Notes: generated by a model not told the origin, from the sequence alone. Shown: positions 1 through 12,876, numbered from the stretch's first letter. The stretch is 64,000 nt of DNA from Cytospora piceicola (GCA_023375675.1 JALQBC010000002.1:1364001-1428000), one strand, 5' to 3'. Made by a program: numbers and translations.

Positions 1-984
1 TCTGTCCGGCCAGGGGGGCACATCTCGCCAAGAGCAGGCGGGCATAGCCACCAGTCTATTGGGGCTTGAGAACAAAAAGGCAAAACAACACACAAGCGAG
101 TATCATGCCGACACGACGGACATATGCCTAGGCGTGAGACCACATGCATACAGTAAGAAAGGCAACCAGAACATACATATATACGGCAGCCATTATTGAT
201 GTTGAGGCCCAATGACCTCCACTATCAATTGTGTCTGCACATTAGGCAGCAACGCATATATCCATATGGAATACCTAGGTAACTTATTTCCCAGTGAGTA
301 AAGTAAAGCGAAGAAAATACAACCATCCATCAACGGGTTGCAGAGATATGGGGAGGCAGTTGCTGAGGATGAAGCACCACCACAACACAACGTAACACGC
401 CCTCCACTAGGTCCAAGGCTGGCTAGCCATGATCTGAGTTACTGTGAGGCAACCTGTCATGTTTCCAAGGCTGTCAAAGAGCACGTTCCCGCAGGATTGA
501 GTAGGGCTGTCCTCCAGGTGACTACTGGCCAAGAGAAGCCACCTGCCATACACCACCATCTTGACCTCCTGACACTTCTGACACTCCTTCCCAAGCCTCA
601 AATTAACCCTCGTCCATGATGGGCATCACAACAGGGCTCCCCAAAGTGGCGTATCTAGCGGTTGCTTAAAAGCAAGGCATCATTAGTCATATTGACGCTG
701 AGCTACCTAAGTATTCTCAGACAGCAGCTCCCGTCCCGCTGCTAGGATGTGAGTCCGTAGAGCGTATGTACTAGAGGATTGGGCTTCCTCTATCCCTCCT
801 TTCACTTAAAAGCAGACAAATAGTTGTTACAATGCCTTTGCACAAACCCTTGTTTCGATACTCCCACAAAGTGCCACCACTGTCTCAGAATGATAAGCAC
901 GAGTCATAGTTGTCGCCCACAACTAAAACTCTCAGTCCCCGGTACCCAGGAGGGTTCCGCATCACCTCTTAGAAACTGGAGTCC
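1..984. other. Intergenic, no gene seen
   Basis: This stretch lies downstream of the NOT3 stop codon. It has only short unconvincing open frames on both strands and no protein family I recognise. One copy of the palindrome TACCTAGGTA sits at 273-282. It probably holds the NOT3 3' UTR and the flank of a gene outside the window. Confidence 0.5.
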
Positions 985-3087
985 TTAAACCTCATCCTCG
1001 AGGAATTTGTATGCGAATTTGAAGTCGGCCTTCCTGCGGTTCATCCTGTAACAGACAGATTGTCAGTGGGGGATTATTCAAGAGGGCAGTGCATTGCAGG
1101 GGAAAAGCTCACCAGGTGGATTCATAGTCAAAGAAACGATAGGTGCCCTGTTCGAACTCCTCCGTGATGTTCTTTGGTTCCTCGTGCCTCTGGAACCACG
1201 TCTGGTACTGCTTGTGGAACCTCCATGCTTGGTCCTTCAACGCCTTGGCAGCCAGGTATTGTTGATACGTGCCCTGCTTGTAGTAAAAGGCATAGAACAG
1301 GGTATCATTGTCGACCTTGGTCGGCTGGTAGAGCTGTGGGTTGTCCATGATCTGCAGTGGCTCCCTTGGCCATGTTTTGGATGTGTTCCAGTAGTTCTCG
1401 GGCAGGTAGTTGCGTGGTGGCTCCGCGTCAGCAAGGTCAGGGGCCGATTTGCTCGTCGCAGCGAGTAGGCGTTGTATCTCGAGCGAAGTGGCGGGGGTAG
1501 CAGGGTTCGCTTTCGTAGCCTCCCATGACTCAACGAGGTCATCCAGGGAGGAGGGCAGATGGTAGATTGGCTCTTCATCCTCCTCTGGTTCGGGCTTGGC
1601 ACCGTTCGTAACACCATTTGTATGAGGCGCTGCGGATAAGATGTTAGCATAGAGCAGAGTTGACAGCGTTGGATATCGATTGTTACCTTTTGGTGCCTTT
1701 GCCGGCTCTGGGACCGCTGGCGCCTTGCCGCTTGCACGAGAGGTCGTGGCCTTGATGGCTTCTGGCTTTGGAGTGGAGGGTGCTGCCTTAGAGGCAGTTG
1801 ACGACGGTATGGGGGCCGTTGGCACTGGTTTCGCCTCTGCTGTCTGTGGTACCGACACCGCCATTTGTGCTGGTGGTATGCTCGGCGAACTTGTTGAGCT
1901 TGCCTTGGACTGGTTCGCCAACGAAGCAATGCCAATGGCCGGGTGTGCACTTGGAGGTGGAGGTAGCGGTGCTATTCCCACATTGTTCTTGTCTGCTGCA
2001 GCTGCAGCGGCAGATGCATACTTCAAGCCTTCTCCCGGTGGTCTTGTTGGTATTGTTGCCGGTTTCATGCCATTGTTGATCAATGATGGGCCACTACTGA
2101 TCGTTGGCAAGGTCGGGGTGGCGAGAGTTGCGAGAGTTGGCAGTGGCGACTTGAGTTGGGACGATGTCCTGCGGTTCGTTCCACTCGCACCGTCGACTGA
2201 TGGCCGCTCCTTCCCTCTTGCGACGCTTGATGCCCGTCCCTCTGGCTCGATCAGCTCGTCCTGAACTGACTGAGTGTCTTGGCTGGAAATCCTGTCGTTC
2301 TCAGCGGCGACGCCGAACTGATCTTCGTCCTCGTCGAGGTTCAGATCATCGTACATCTCCTCGTCGTCCATGTATTCCTGGGACGTTCCCTCCTCGACGT
2401 AATACCGGATTGAGTCCTTGAGATCGAACACCTGATCCGGCTCGACGCCACCATTCACCAGAGACCTCCGGATGAGTTCCAACTTGCCCTGGTGCCACTT
2501 GTGTTTCTCAATTGTTGCCTCGGTCTTTGCCGACTGCTCGGCATCGTCTCTTTTGGCCTTCTTTCCTTTCTTCATGCCGAGTTGTAGGGCTTCCAATTCA
2601 GCTTCCATCTGCTCAATTTGTTGTTCCAGTTGATCAATCTGTTCGCCGAGGAAGTCGCTAGCCTCGACCTTCGCCTTTTCCTTGGGATCGAGCTTGGCTG
2701 CAGCTGAGAGGCCCTCCTTGGAAAACGCCTTCGTCTTCATGGTCTTTTCGACGGCCTTGAACTTCTCCATGCGCTGCGACAATGTCAGTTTATTTGTGGA
2801 TGGATGCCTCATGATGCCAAGACCAAACTGACCGTCTCAATCAGCCTCCTCTGCTCAATCAAAGGACCCTTGTCCTTGATGTCGTTGCTTGCCGCCCATG
2901 TCTTGATCTGGTCTCGTAACCTCTGAAGTTTCTTTATTTCCCTCTTGAGATTGTCCTCCAGTTTCTCCTTCTGTGCCGGGTTATTTGATTGCTCAATCTT
3001 CTCGTAGATCTCGTCGAACTCGGTGATGCCTTCTGCGACCTTCTTGAAGCACTTGTCCACCTCCTGTGCCAACTTCCTGGCGGCCAT
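985..3087 (-). CDS. not3: CCR4-NOT complex subunit NOT3
   Basis: Subunit of the CCR4-NOT complex, which removes mRNA poly(A) tails and regulates transcription. The start at 3087 gives [17 protein letters not shown], the conserved N-terminus of the family. Three introns are inferred: 2774-2832 (GTCAGT donor), 1630-1686 (in frame, CTAAC branch site) and 1046-1112 (GTGAGC donor). The exons sum to 639 aa. Residues 1 to about 230 form the charged coiled-coil Not3 domain. A long Pro/Ser/Ala-rich linker follows. The C-terminal NOT box includes the segments [18 protein letters not shown] and WFQRHEEP, and the last exon supplies [19 protein letters not shown]. The gene diverges from the D-aminoacyl-tRNA deacylase about 1.1 kb away. 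An open frame extends upstream of 3087, but the family start is the better choice. Confidence 0.93.
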
Positions 3088-4185
3088 CCTGTCGTCGAGG
3101 TTGCGCCCCCGAGGGCGGTTGAGGCACACAACTGCGAAGCTATCGCGGTCAAGGTCGAAAAGGTAGCCACGTCGAGGCTTGGCCCGGTGTGGATTGTCAA
3201 GTCGTGGTGAAGCTTCGTCGTAGGTAAGGTAGTGGGTTGCTAAAAACAACCGGGGAGGAGGGAAGATGGAGCTAATAACAGTCAATAGTGACGCGTCTGA
3301 GTGGTAGGTAGTCTAGGGATGCGCGTAAAGATGAGATTGTGCTGTGCGCTGTCGCTTTAACACCAGGAAGGTTGTTGCGAACTGATGGGATGAGGTCGGC
3401 GCAAGGCTATCACTGCCAAAGACGCCAATTGAGCCAACGATGCAAGGGTTGAACAAATGCCTGATGCGACTGGGGCAGGCAAACGAAGTACCGTTCTGCA
3501 CGTTCCTGTTAGACCCCGGCCTTTCAACGGCGATTCAATTGAAGGGTGCTTGGAATTTCTGCTGAATTTAAACCGCAGGTTGAAGCGGAAGAATTCAAAA
3601 AGGCATCTTGAGGCTAGAGAGCCCTGTTTTTAGGTTATGTAGGAGGGTTGGTAGTGGATGTAACATCACAGGTAATATCTTCAATCCTCTAAGCGGTACT
3701 TTTGACGATATGTAGCTAACAGTGCTCCACCAAGTCAGCCGAGCGCACGGGCCAGGGGGTAGGAAGCCTGGAAGCTGATGTGCCTACTGTGTATGTGCGT
3801 CATGTGCCGGCCGGGTGAAGCTCCAGGGCTTCCGGCTGCTGGGCTGCGTTTGCTAGCCTGTCAACCTTGCCTGGCTCATCTGCTATTTTGATTTCCTCTA
3901 AGCCATTGCTGCCTCCTTGAATCCCGAGTTTTCGTAACAGCCATTGAATGAGACTGGACCTAAATTTCAAGGTAGGATAGCATATAAATCAATCCTGAGT
4001 GCCCGATCTGGTGTCTAAGCTTGCCCATTGCAACCACATATCTAAGTTGCAGTTGAAGCTGAAGCTGCATGACAGACAAGGGAACCTAGGAAATCTTGAG
4101 GATCCAGAGCCTATCCGGTGGCCAAGGGCTTCTCTAAAGATAGATATATCAGACGATTCAGCTGCAGAAATCTGTAAGCCTCAAG
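3088..4185. promoter_or_regulatory. Shared divergent promoter region, NOT3 / D-aminoacyl-tRNA deacylase
   Basis: About 1.1 kb between two divergent start codons, with no coding frame I can support. It must hold both promoters and 5' leaders. I could not assign a TATA box or a binding site with confidence. Confidence 0.4.
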
Positions 4186-4866
4186 ATGAAGGGTAAGTCC
4201 TTAGCTATGAGTTGTTAATCTTCTACGTGCTCTCGCCGTTTTCTCATCAGCCAATCTCGCAGCCATTCTCCAGCGAGTTTTTTCTGCTTCCGTTACTGTC
4301 GAGAAAGAACTGGTCTCGTCCATCGGCAAAGGAATTCTCGTATTTGCAGCCGTTGCCCCGGGGGACACGGAAAAGGAGGCCGAGTCTCTGGCGGCCAAGG
4401 TACTCAAGCTGAGACTGTGGGACGATGATAACGGTGGAAGGGTACCTGGCCCCCAATGATCCCTTCCCGAATCCTCTCACTCCTTTTGGCAAGAATTCTG
4501 ACGTTTCCCAGTGGAAAAAGAACGTCCAAGACATAGGCGGGGAGGTGCTCTGTGTTTCCCAATTCACCCTACTTGCCTCCACCAAGAAAGGCAACAAGCC
4601 AAGTTTCCACCAGGCGCTTGCACCGGATGAGGCCAGGCGACTGTATCAACACTTTGTCACCAAGGTTGAGGAGGGATATATTGCGGATAGGGTGAAGGAT
4701 GGAGTGTTCCAAGCTATGATGGAAGTGGCCCTGGTCAACGATGGACCGGTATGTTCTCACACCCGCACGCCCTTGCAAAGACATGTTCGCTGATATTAGT
4801 CATTTGTAGGTCACGCTGGAAGTGACCGCCGGCAAGCAGCAGGATCCTGATGAGCCGGCCAAATGA
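4186..4866 (+). CDS. dtd1: D-aminoacyl-tRNA deacylase (DTD1 type)
   Basis: Hydrolyses D-amino acids wrongly attached to tRNA and so protects translation. Four exons are inferred: 4186-4192, 4263-4441, 4512-4748 and 4810-4866, giving 159 aa. The first exon is only 7 nt. I chose the acceptor at 4262 because it yields MKAILQRVFSASVTV, the usual family N-terminus. An acceptor 12 nt earlier (4250) would insert four residues in frame. Both family motifs are present: SQFT in the catalytic SQxT loop, and NDGPVT, the Gly-cisPro substrate-checking loop, which is split by the last intron. Length is normal for the family. The donor of intron 2 (GTACCT) is weaker than the others, but it restores GGRWKKNVQDI. 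Confidence 0.92.
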
Positions 4867-6025
4867 GCACAGTGGATAGGGAATATGGTCTCATGACAGA
4901 TCCCAGGACAGACCCCTTCTGTTCAAGCAAGTGGGTGAATTCGGCAACACCTGGGCTGGAGCCTTTCGGGCCGGGCTTCTGCGACTGCATGTTGATGACC
5001 GTACAGTGGACCCGGGATAAGAGAAGCCTTAAGAATCCAGGCCGCCTCTGGTGTTTCTCCTGGTGCATACATGGCGGTCTTAGAGAGTGACAACAAAGAT
5101 AGTGGTGGTTTCCGGGACCAGCTATACTCCGGCGGAAATGGCCCAGATGTCGCATGAAGTTCATGTAGAAGTCAGGGTATGAAGAATGGCAAGAGTCGGG
5201 ATAGGACATCAGCAGAGCAGAGGTCACAGTAGGTTGATGCCTGGACTAGAAGGGAGCTCATGGAGAGCTACCTACCTACTTGTCAAGATAGGTACCTAGG
5301 TAGGTACTCAGGCAGGACGCACGTGGGATCTTTGGGTTGAATTCAGCCCGGGTAGATCCCGTTGTCCCGAAGATATGACAACCAGTCAATTGGTGTACTA
5401 TGTACCTCTGTATATGTATATTAGGTACTCCTTAGGGAGGACCTACCTAGGTAGTGTACTGTGAAATTGATCCAAGTCGACTGGTCAACGATCCGGGCTG
5501 TCTGACAGTGCCGTTGCCCCTCCAAGAATTGCCCCACCTTGTCGGCGTCTATTAGTCCATGTTTGCAGGGGTCCAGCAATTGGGTCCCCTCTTTCCAAAG
5601 GCTGCATAGAAGGTTCAAGAATATGTACAAGATACAGCCAGCCTCACCAACGCTGGTAATGCCTAGGTAACCTTCTTGCATTCATGTGCCGTTCCTTTTT
5701 TCCTGGAGTGACATATAAAGCTTGCTGCTCGGATATTAAGTAGCTGCCCGTATTTCTCTGTCAATTTTGCTGTAAAACACCTCTAGTTCGTCTGGGAAAC
5801 TCTACCTTGAACATCTTATCTGCTACCTTGGTACTTTGCTTTGCACCTCAACCCAATTCCATCGACGCTACTAGTGCCTGCTGTAAAACCCTCCCACTCT
5901 GCCACTCCGACCACCGACCACCGTCGCATAACTTGGAAGAGACCCTCACTTCTAAACCTCACTTCCAAACATCCACTCCCCTCCTTCCTACCTACCAACT
6001 CCACCTCACCAACAATCCCACCAAC
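4867..6025. other. Intergenic with palindromic repeats; cyclophilin promoter
   Basis: No gene seen. It carries TACCTAGGTA at 5293-5302 and 5444-5453 and several half copies (TAGGTAGG, TACCTACC) around 5260-5320. A TATAAAG at about 5714-5720 followed by pyrimidine-rich DNA could be the core promoter of the cyclophilin gene, about 310 nt before its start codon. This is inferred from position only. Confidence 0.4.
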
Positions 6026-7272
6026 ATGGCCACCACCGAGGACTCCAAGCCGGCGCGCAGCCGCGTCTTCTTCGACATCCAGATCGGCTCCAAGAAGGCC
6101 GGCCGTGTCGTCATGGAGCTGTACAACGACGTCGTGCCCAAGACGGCCGAGAACTTCCGCTCCCTGTGCACCGGCGAGAAGGGTCTGGGCAAGTCCGGAA
6201 AGGCCCTCCACTACAAGGGCTCCGAGTTCCACCGCGTCATCAAGCAGTTCATGATCCAGGGCGGTGACTTCACCGTCGGCAACGGCACCGGCGGCGAGTC
6301 CATCTACGGCGAGAAGTTTGACGATGAGAACTTCGACCTGAAGCACGACCGGCCTTTCCTGTTGTCCATGGCCAACGCTGGTCCTGGTGAGTCTTTCCCT
6401 CCTCTCCCCCTCCCCGGCCTTTCACATGTCGAGAGGCGCAAGCTTTTTATACTAACCACAAATCGGGAACCGCACCAGGCACAAACGGTTCCCAGTTCTT
6501 CATCACCACCGTCCCCACCCCCCACCTCGACAACAAGCACGTCGTCTTCGGCGAGGTCGTCACGGGCAAGTCCGTCGTCCGCCAGGTCGAGAACCTCCGC
6601 ACCCAGTCCGGCGACCGGCCCCAGCAGCCCGCCGCCATCACGGACTGCGGCGAGCTCTCCCCCGACGACATCAGCAGCGCCTCGGGCGCCGGCGCCGGCG
6701 CCGGCAGGCAGGACGCCCTGGGCGACCCGTACGAGGACTTCCCCGAGGACGAGGGCGGCGGCGAGGAGCTCAAGGCGGCCCGCGTGGCGCAGATCGCCTC
6801 CGAGTGCAAGGAGTTCGGCAACAAGGCCTTCAAGGCCGGCGACGTGGCCGCCGCCCTGGAGAAGTACGAGAAGGGCCTGCGGTACCTGAACGAGGAGCCC
6901 GACCTGGACGGCGAGCCGGCCGAGGAGGGCAGGGAGCTCCGGGCCCGGATGGACGCCGCGCGCTTCACCCTCAACAGCAACGGCGCCCTCATGAACATCA
7001 AGATGGGCAGCTGGGAGGACGCCGCCCGCATGGCCGGCGCCGCCCTGGCCGTCCGCGGCGTCAAGGACTCGGACCGCGCCAAGGCCCTGTACCGCCGCGG
7101 CCTCGCCCACGCCCGCATGAAGGACGAGGACTCGGCCGCGGCCGACCTCGCCGAGGCGAACGCGCTCGCGCCCGGCGACGCCGCCGTCGCCAAGGAGCTG
7201 GCCGACGTCAAGAGGAACGTCGCGGCCCGCGCTGCCAAGGAGAAGGCGGCCTACAAGAAGTTCTTTGCGTAA
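6026..7272 (+). CDS. cpr6: Cyclophilin-40 peptidyl-prolyl isomerase (Cpr6/Cpr7 type)
   Basis: A peptidyl-prolyl cis-trans isomerase fused to TPR repeats, a co-chaperone that docks on the Hsp90 C-terminus. The start is [21 protein letters not shown]. One intron (6387-6478, GTGAGT donor, ACTAAC branch site) splits SMANAGPG from TNGSQFFIT. The product is 384 aa, close to the usual size. The cyclophilin domain (about residues 8-180) has [15 protein letters not shown] and the catalytic-pocket segment [11 protein letters not shown] Gly/Ala/acidic linker follows, then about three TPRs (roughly 225-370) with [20 protein letters not shown] and [12 protein letters not shown]. The second exon is very GC-rich with C/G third positions, unlike the flanking intergenic DNA. 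The codon bias leaves a long antisense frame that is not a gene. Confidence 0.95.
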
Positions 7273-8188
7273 GCGATGGCCTAGCTTCGGGCGCACTGCA
7301 TCGTATCGCATTGCATGCATCACCATTTTTTTCTTCATCGGAATTTCAAAAAATCACCAGAGGGGTTTATATGGGCAAATGGCTGGAGGGTCTTCATGGA
7401 AGGGCGTTTAGAGGGAGGGAGGCACAGATACCATAGCAGGCTCGTTCATAAGTCTGTGTAATGAGTAGCCAGACTTGATTACTTGCAAACCAAAGGAAAA
7501 CCAAAACCAAAACCGTTGGCAAGCTACCTCTAAAATTACTGCATTGGATTCATGCCCCTTTCTATTCATACTGCGCTTGTCGCAATGTGCTCTATCCAGC
7601 TTGAAGGGGGATACCAGCCAGTGCGGATAATGCTTGACAGTGATAGGGGATTGGTGATGACGATCATCAAAAATGTAGTTGATAGTATTAGTATCCCGAG
7701 TTTTTCTATCCAAAAACTAGAATCCAGGAATATCTACCACCGCGAAGATATAGTAGTAATGTAGGTATCGTAATGAACAACTTCGAAGAACAAAACGCCT
7801 CCCGGTGAGCAAGCACATCACCTCCCCGCCCCAAATATTTGCTCGCCGTCGCCCCCACCCCCCCCCCCCCCGTGAAATCTGCCTCATTGCAAAGGGGGTT
7901 CGGGGAGGGGGGGGGGGCGAACAGGTATAATGACGACCAAGGTGGCTATGAAAATGCTAATGATGCGTTGTTGAATGCAAAACAGATAAATAATAGTGCC
8001 TCCCGCCTCTTTCCTTCTTTTTTGTTTTCCACACGAAACGCCTCGCAGATCTGCCGGCCGTTCAAGTTCGTTACAAAAGAAGCAGGTTTAATTCCTCACA
8101 AAAGCAGGTGTGGTAAATTCGTCGCGGTGATGGTGGCTAGGTGGGTGGTTGTTGTTGTTGTTGGTATTGATTATTGTAGTGGTGTAAC
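7273..8188. other. Convergent intergenic region with C and G tracts
   Basis: It lies between the ends of the cyclophilin (plus) and RasGAP (minus) genes, so it should hold both 3' UTRs. No gene seen. A long C-tract and a nearby G-tract are listed separately. Confidence 0.45.
7852..7918. repeat. Facing C-tract and G-tract (possible hairpin or G-quadruplex)
   Basis: A nearly pure C-run ending near 7871 is followed about 30 nt later by runs of 5, 4 and 10 or more G (7903-7918) on the same strand. The two tracts could pair as a hairpin, and the G-tract alone could fold as a quadruplex. Position between convergent genes suggests a 3'-end or termination role, which is inference only. Confidence 0.4.
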
Positions 8189-11100
8189 TCAGTGCTTGTT
8201 GGAAGGATCAAACTCCTTCCACGCATCGGCCAGTCCCCCAAACGCACTCCGCGCCTTATCCTTGTCTCGTGATTTCGACGTGCTCGTGGGCGTCGTTGAT
8301 GCATGCTGAACCCCCGAAGGGCCACCACCTGACGAAGCATCCGGGCTGGCCGACCGATCCATCTTGCGCAGGAAACCGCTGAGGAACCTCTTGGCGTTCT
8401 TGCCGTTGCGGATCGTCTTGACGGTGTTATGGTTCTGAGAGGTGTGGTGTCTCCGCTCCAAAGGATCGCCGCTTACAGCCTGTCGCAGGCCACTAGCCCA
8501 TTTATCCGCAGATCGAGGCCCCCGAGACCCGGGACCGCGTTCATCGTCGAGGGAACTAGCGCCTGACGAGCCCGGAGGGCGCTCGTGGTCCATCCATGCA
8601 TTGTTCCCGGGTTTGGGGTGTATCATATTGACAGCTTCGGCGAAGGTGACGTGATCCATAGCTTCGGCTAGCAGGCTCTCCGAGTCTGTGGGTTGGCTCG
8701 CATTTTCGTTGTCTGCGGCGCGAATATAATCGATGCGGGTCATGCACAGGTCTGCGCGTTGCTGAAGACTGACACAGTATCTGTGGAACTTGAGCAGATC
8801 GCCTTCGTAACGGGACTCGGCCACGCCTTGAGGTTGATTGTCTACCCAGAGCTTGACGAGGGTGGCAAAATTGCGTGCGTGGTCGACAAGGTATGGCAGT
8901 GAGGGGAAGCCTTCTCGGGCTCGTGGCGATAGACGACCTAGGATGGTGATGGGAGTGGAATACGAGGCAGGTAGGATACAGTTCGATCGTTCGGCCGGTA
9001 TTGCGCAGACATTATCGATGAAGTCCTTCAGACCCTGACGCCGTGCAGTCAGGAAGCGGTTCATGGGTTCCATCCAAACTTCCTTCTTCCCTATGTTAGA
9101 GAGGTTCGCGAGAGCCTGTAGAGCTTTCGCTATAAGAGTCAAAGTCCTTTGAGCACGAGGTCGTGGGTAGTCCCGCAGTAGCCCAAACAGTTTGGGGTTC
9201 AATATAGCCGGGCAAATGAAGCGAAGGAAGAGGAAGCCGGAGACGCTGGTAAACGCCACTGTGCGTAGGAAGTCGCCGTACCTGTCTTCCGCGACGGCAC
9301 GTATATACTTTAGGATGTGCCTCAGCTCAGGAGGGAACTTGTTTGCGGAGTTGGCAATACAGTCCCATATTTCGTTGGTGAACTGCAACAACCGTTCCCA
9401 ATGCTGGCTGAGGTCCTCTCCTGATTGCAACTTTCCGGGGTCGACCTCACAGTTCGGGTTGATCTCGTTAATCTCAAATATCTTGTCGCCTAATACCTCA
9501 TCGATGTAATCGTTCCCAAGGCGCCTCATGTGAAACTCGAGAGCTTGTGTGAGTAAAGAATTGCCTCTGAAGAGCAAGTTGGCTTCACCAGCGAGTGACT
9601 TGCCCATGTCCCGAAGTGCCTCACGCTCGTTGGCATTAGCAACGTCCAAGGCCTCAGTGGACTTCAAACGCCTGCTGAATCTCAGTTTCTTCATCTGAGC
9701 TTGTTGCCCAATGCCATCGATCTCGTCCTCCACCAGTGCCATAAGCCACTCGCTTGCGTTATTCGAGACCTGGAAAATGTTCAAAAAGGTTTCAGCAAGC
9801 CGTCGCAGCTGTCCTGGGAGGGCCTCGCAAATCTGGGTGGTCAATCCCGAGCTGAATTTGTGCAGCATCTCGGACAGCGGTTGGTAGTCCTTTGCCATGA
9901 AGACAACGACCTCCTCGTGGCGAATCTTACAAAGCAACGTGCCAATGGTCTGCTGCTTCTCGTCACAGATTTGAAGCCATTGCTCGTGGTCCTTGGCGCG
10001 TTCCAGCTGTTGCAATGGAATGTCCACGGAGCCGCAGTTCACCTCGACCAGATTGCTTGATTTGGGGAACCCAAATGATGCTTGTAATTGATGACCCGTG
10101 CCTTCCAGGTTCCCGTCGACCCGCTTCAGTACCACCGACAGATACGGCAGATTCGCTGGCAGATCTGCAAACTCGCAGTCGTCGCGCCAAAAAGGGTTCC
10201 TAGTCTCGGTTTTCATAATGGTCCGCGCCCGAACATCACCATCCAGCATCACCTCGGCGAAGTAGTTGCCCACGGAGGCGTCGTGTTCAGCCTTGCCATG
10301 GCGGTCGCGGGTACCAGTATGCGGCGATGTTGGTCCACCAAGTTTTGCCTCTATAACGCGTAGGTTGATCGTTTTCTCTACCCTGAACTCGTCGAATGGG
10401 AGATCTGCATCGACATCCGTAATCTCAAGGACCTGATCGTCATTCTCCTGGTCGATCGCATAGATTTCTGGTGTCGTGAATGCGCGCAATAGCACAAACC
10501 ACACCTCGAAAAGTACCCGGTGATCCAAGGAAATGTAGACCGGTCTGAATATCGAGAGCTGAGTGGACGTCGAGGCGTAAATCGGGAAGATCGCTAGGCA
10601 GAAGTCCTCATCCAAAACTGATTTATCCAACTGTTGTATGGCACATCGTGAAAGTTGCGACAGCGAGATGACAGAGAGGACCGTATTCTCGTATTCTGTG
10701 ATCAGTTTGAGCTCGCCGTTGTCTGACAGTATACATGAAACTTTCCTCCAGCCTGTCTGTGGCGACCGCAAGTCACGGCTCGAGGCCCTCTTAGCGATGG
10801 CACGTGGTGTATGAGCGGCACCCTTATCCCACAGAGCCACCCTGCTAACCTTGATTATGGTGCTCGAAGTAGACATCGTGGACGAGCCCCGTCTTGAAAT
10901 ATCAGGCCTCGATTGCGATATGGGTGTAGTTGCTTGGCTATTAAGTCGTATAGGACTCGGCCGCACTTGTTGCCAACAGAGCAAAGCCGCCAGCCACAGG
11001 TCCGATTCTTCGGCCACTTGCGGCCATATCGCCACGTTCACACCGGACTGGGGGTTGGCGATTTCAAGGCATGACCGGTCCACACCTGGCCTGTCGATGG

Positions 11101-12121
11101 GGAGTACTCGGCATCCTCGTAGGTCGTGAATCAATGCCGTATGGAAAGGGCCATTCTCGCCAGAATCAAACATTAGGCTTCCCTTCTCTTCTTCGATATA
11201 GCACAACCCCGAGTACCACGGCCCGTTTGCTTCAACCTGGTACGCAGCATCTCCCCTCATTCGCCCACAAAGCGTTTTCATCAGCAACAGGATCTTGTTC
11301 GCGTCATCAGTCGGCACTGGCAGCGGTAGAGCATCGACGGATGGCGGAGGCGATATCAATGGTGATGTCGGCCTGGACACTCGCTTCATGAGCTTCGCTC
11401 GGGTGGAACCTTTCTTGTCCTTGGTCGTTCCGCTAGTTTGGATATGTAGATCTGTGGGTCTGGAAGGATACACAGCGGGATAACTGGCGGACTCGAGCAC
11501 AGGCGAATGTCTCGGCAGTTGGGGTCCTCTTGATGCGTCCTCATGAGGTGGCATGGAGCCCAGAGATCCGGAAGATGACACCGAGCCCATTCTATGCCTT
11601 GTACTTTCGACAGGAGGGGAGGCAGCAGAGGGTTGCCGATATGTGTTGTCCATCGTATGGCCGCGAGGCCGGATAGACGATGGTCTCGGGGGTGGGCTCG
11701 AGGAATTGCCGTCGAAGGAGCTGGGGAAGTAGTCGTTAAAGACACCGCCATGCGGTCGTGTATTCCTTGATGCGCTTGACATGGCGCTTTCTGAAACGGT
11801 CGGGATCGATCTGGGGGAAGAGTTCTGCGGTGAGCTTGACCCGAAGCCACGGTGGACGGTACCAGGCACAATTGCGCCAGGGGTGTTGCTATTTGAGCCC
11901 GTGGCCTCTTGTGCGCCGTGTTCGGTGGGCTCTGGTGTGACGGCTCTTATGGTGGCATGGGCGGTCGTAGAGTTTGCAGGGTCAAATGCCGTGCTGCGAA
12001 GGTTACCTGCAGATGTCCTTCTCGCAACGCCCCCTGAAGGTCGTCAGCCAGCTAGTCTACTGTGGGTGGTTTTCCAAGGAGCCCCGAAGTCGAAGGGAAG
12101 AAGCTTACAGCTCCCAGGCAT
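8189..12121 (-). CDS. bud2: Ras GTPase-activating protein with PH and C2 regions (BUD2-like)
   Basis: Predicted to switch off a Ras-family GTPase (Rsr1/Bud1 or Ras), which in fungi governs polarity. The main exon (8189-12033) is open for 1,281 codons but has no ATG at its 5' end. A 75-nt intron (12034-12108, GTAAGC donor, CTGAC branch site) joins it in phase to a 13-nt coding exon starting at ATG 12121, giving about 1285 aa. After a Ser/Pro-rich head there are PH-like segments (about 250-480), a C2 domain (about 560-650) and the RasGAP domain (about 800-1030). The last includes the arginine-finger region LLFRGNSLLTQALEF and the FLR motif FLRFICPAILNPKLFGL. A polybasic patch (KNAKRFLSGFLRK) lies near the C-terminus. 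The function and the BUD2 assignment rest on domain order. The start exon is less sure; an alternative is the internal ATG at MSSASRNTRPHG. Confidence 0.85.
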
Positions 12122-12842
12122 TCCTCAGGGACGAGGACACAGCCCCGGGAGAGTTTGACCCCGAAGACAAGACGGCAGAGCGACAACAAAGGCCAGGTGG
12201 GAGTAGGAGCGGAAGCGTACCTGTTAGCGGACCTCCTCCTTGTCCCTGAGCAGAGGTCTGGTCGAATGATCGTTGAAGGGGCACGCAAGGAAGTGAGGCG
12301 GAGGGCCGCCTTGGCCTTGGAGGTGGACGTGAAGAACCGTCGGAAGATTTTCGACGGACATCCATTCCGGGAGGAGGAGTGCTGGACAGTCCGGGGCCAG
12401 GTTCACGGAGGTAATGATGGTGCGCATTTGGACCGGACGTGACCGCCTGTCGTCCAGTGTACGGTACCGTGACTAGTGATTAGTGCCAATATCCCAGGAG
12501 ACCTGGGAGACCTAGGAGACAGCCTCCAGGCCCGTCCAGACAAGCACCAGATAGAGGCGTTTCTGTATCCACTCTCGGGCCGCACGACGGATGCTAAAGG
12601 AAACTATGGAACCAGGGCATGGGATTTTACCGATTTTCTGCGGTCTTCGAGTCACGACGGGCTTCGTGAAGGGTCAAGTGCGAATCATAGGGTGGCGCGC
12701 GATCGATGTTTGTGGACTTTACTGTGCGCCAATAATAATATAATAAGTGGGAGGGTGTCTTCGGGCAACTTGCGAGGCGATTGGGCAATTGTGGTGGTTC
12801 GTAGTCAAACTGATGTGAGGAGATGTAGAAGAAGGGGGTGGT

Positions 12843-12876
12843 GATGACGACGACGACGACAACGATGACGATGATA
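12843..12876 (+). repeat. GAC/GAT trinucleotide microsatellite
   Basis: An imperfect run of GAC and GAT units, upstream of the RasGAP gene. No coding frame around it is convincing. Confidence 0.7.

Noticed and set aside
6304..7338. 344-codon minus-strand frame opposite cyclophilin-40
   Set aside because: Antisense to a well-supported conserved gene. It arises from GC-biased third positions and encodes low-complexity Gly/Ala/Val/Leu sequence.
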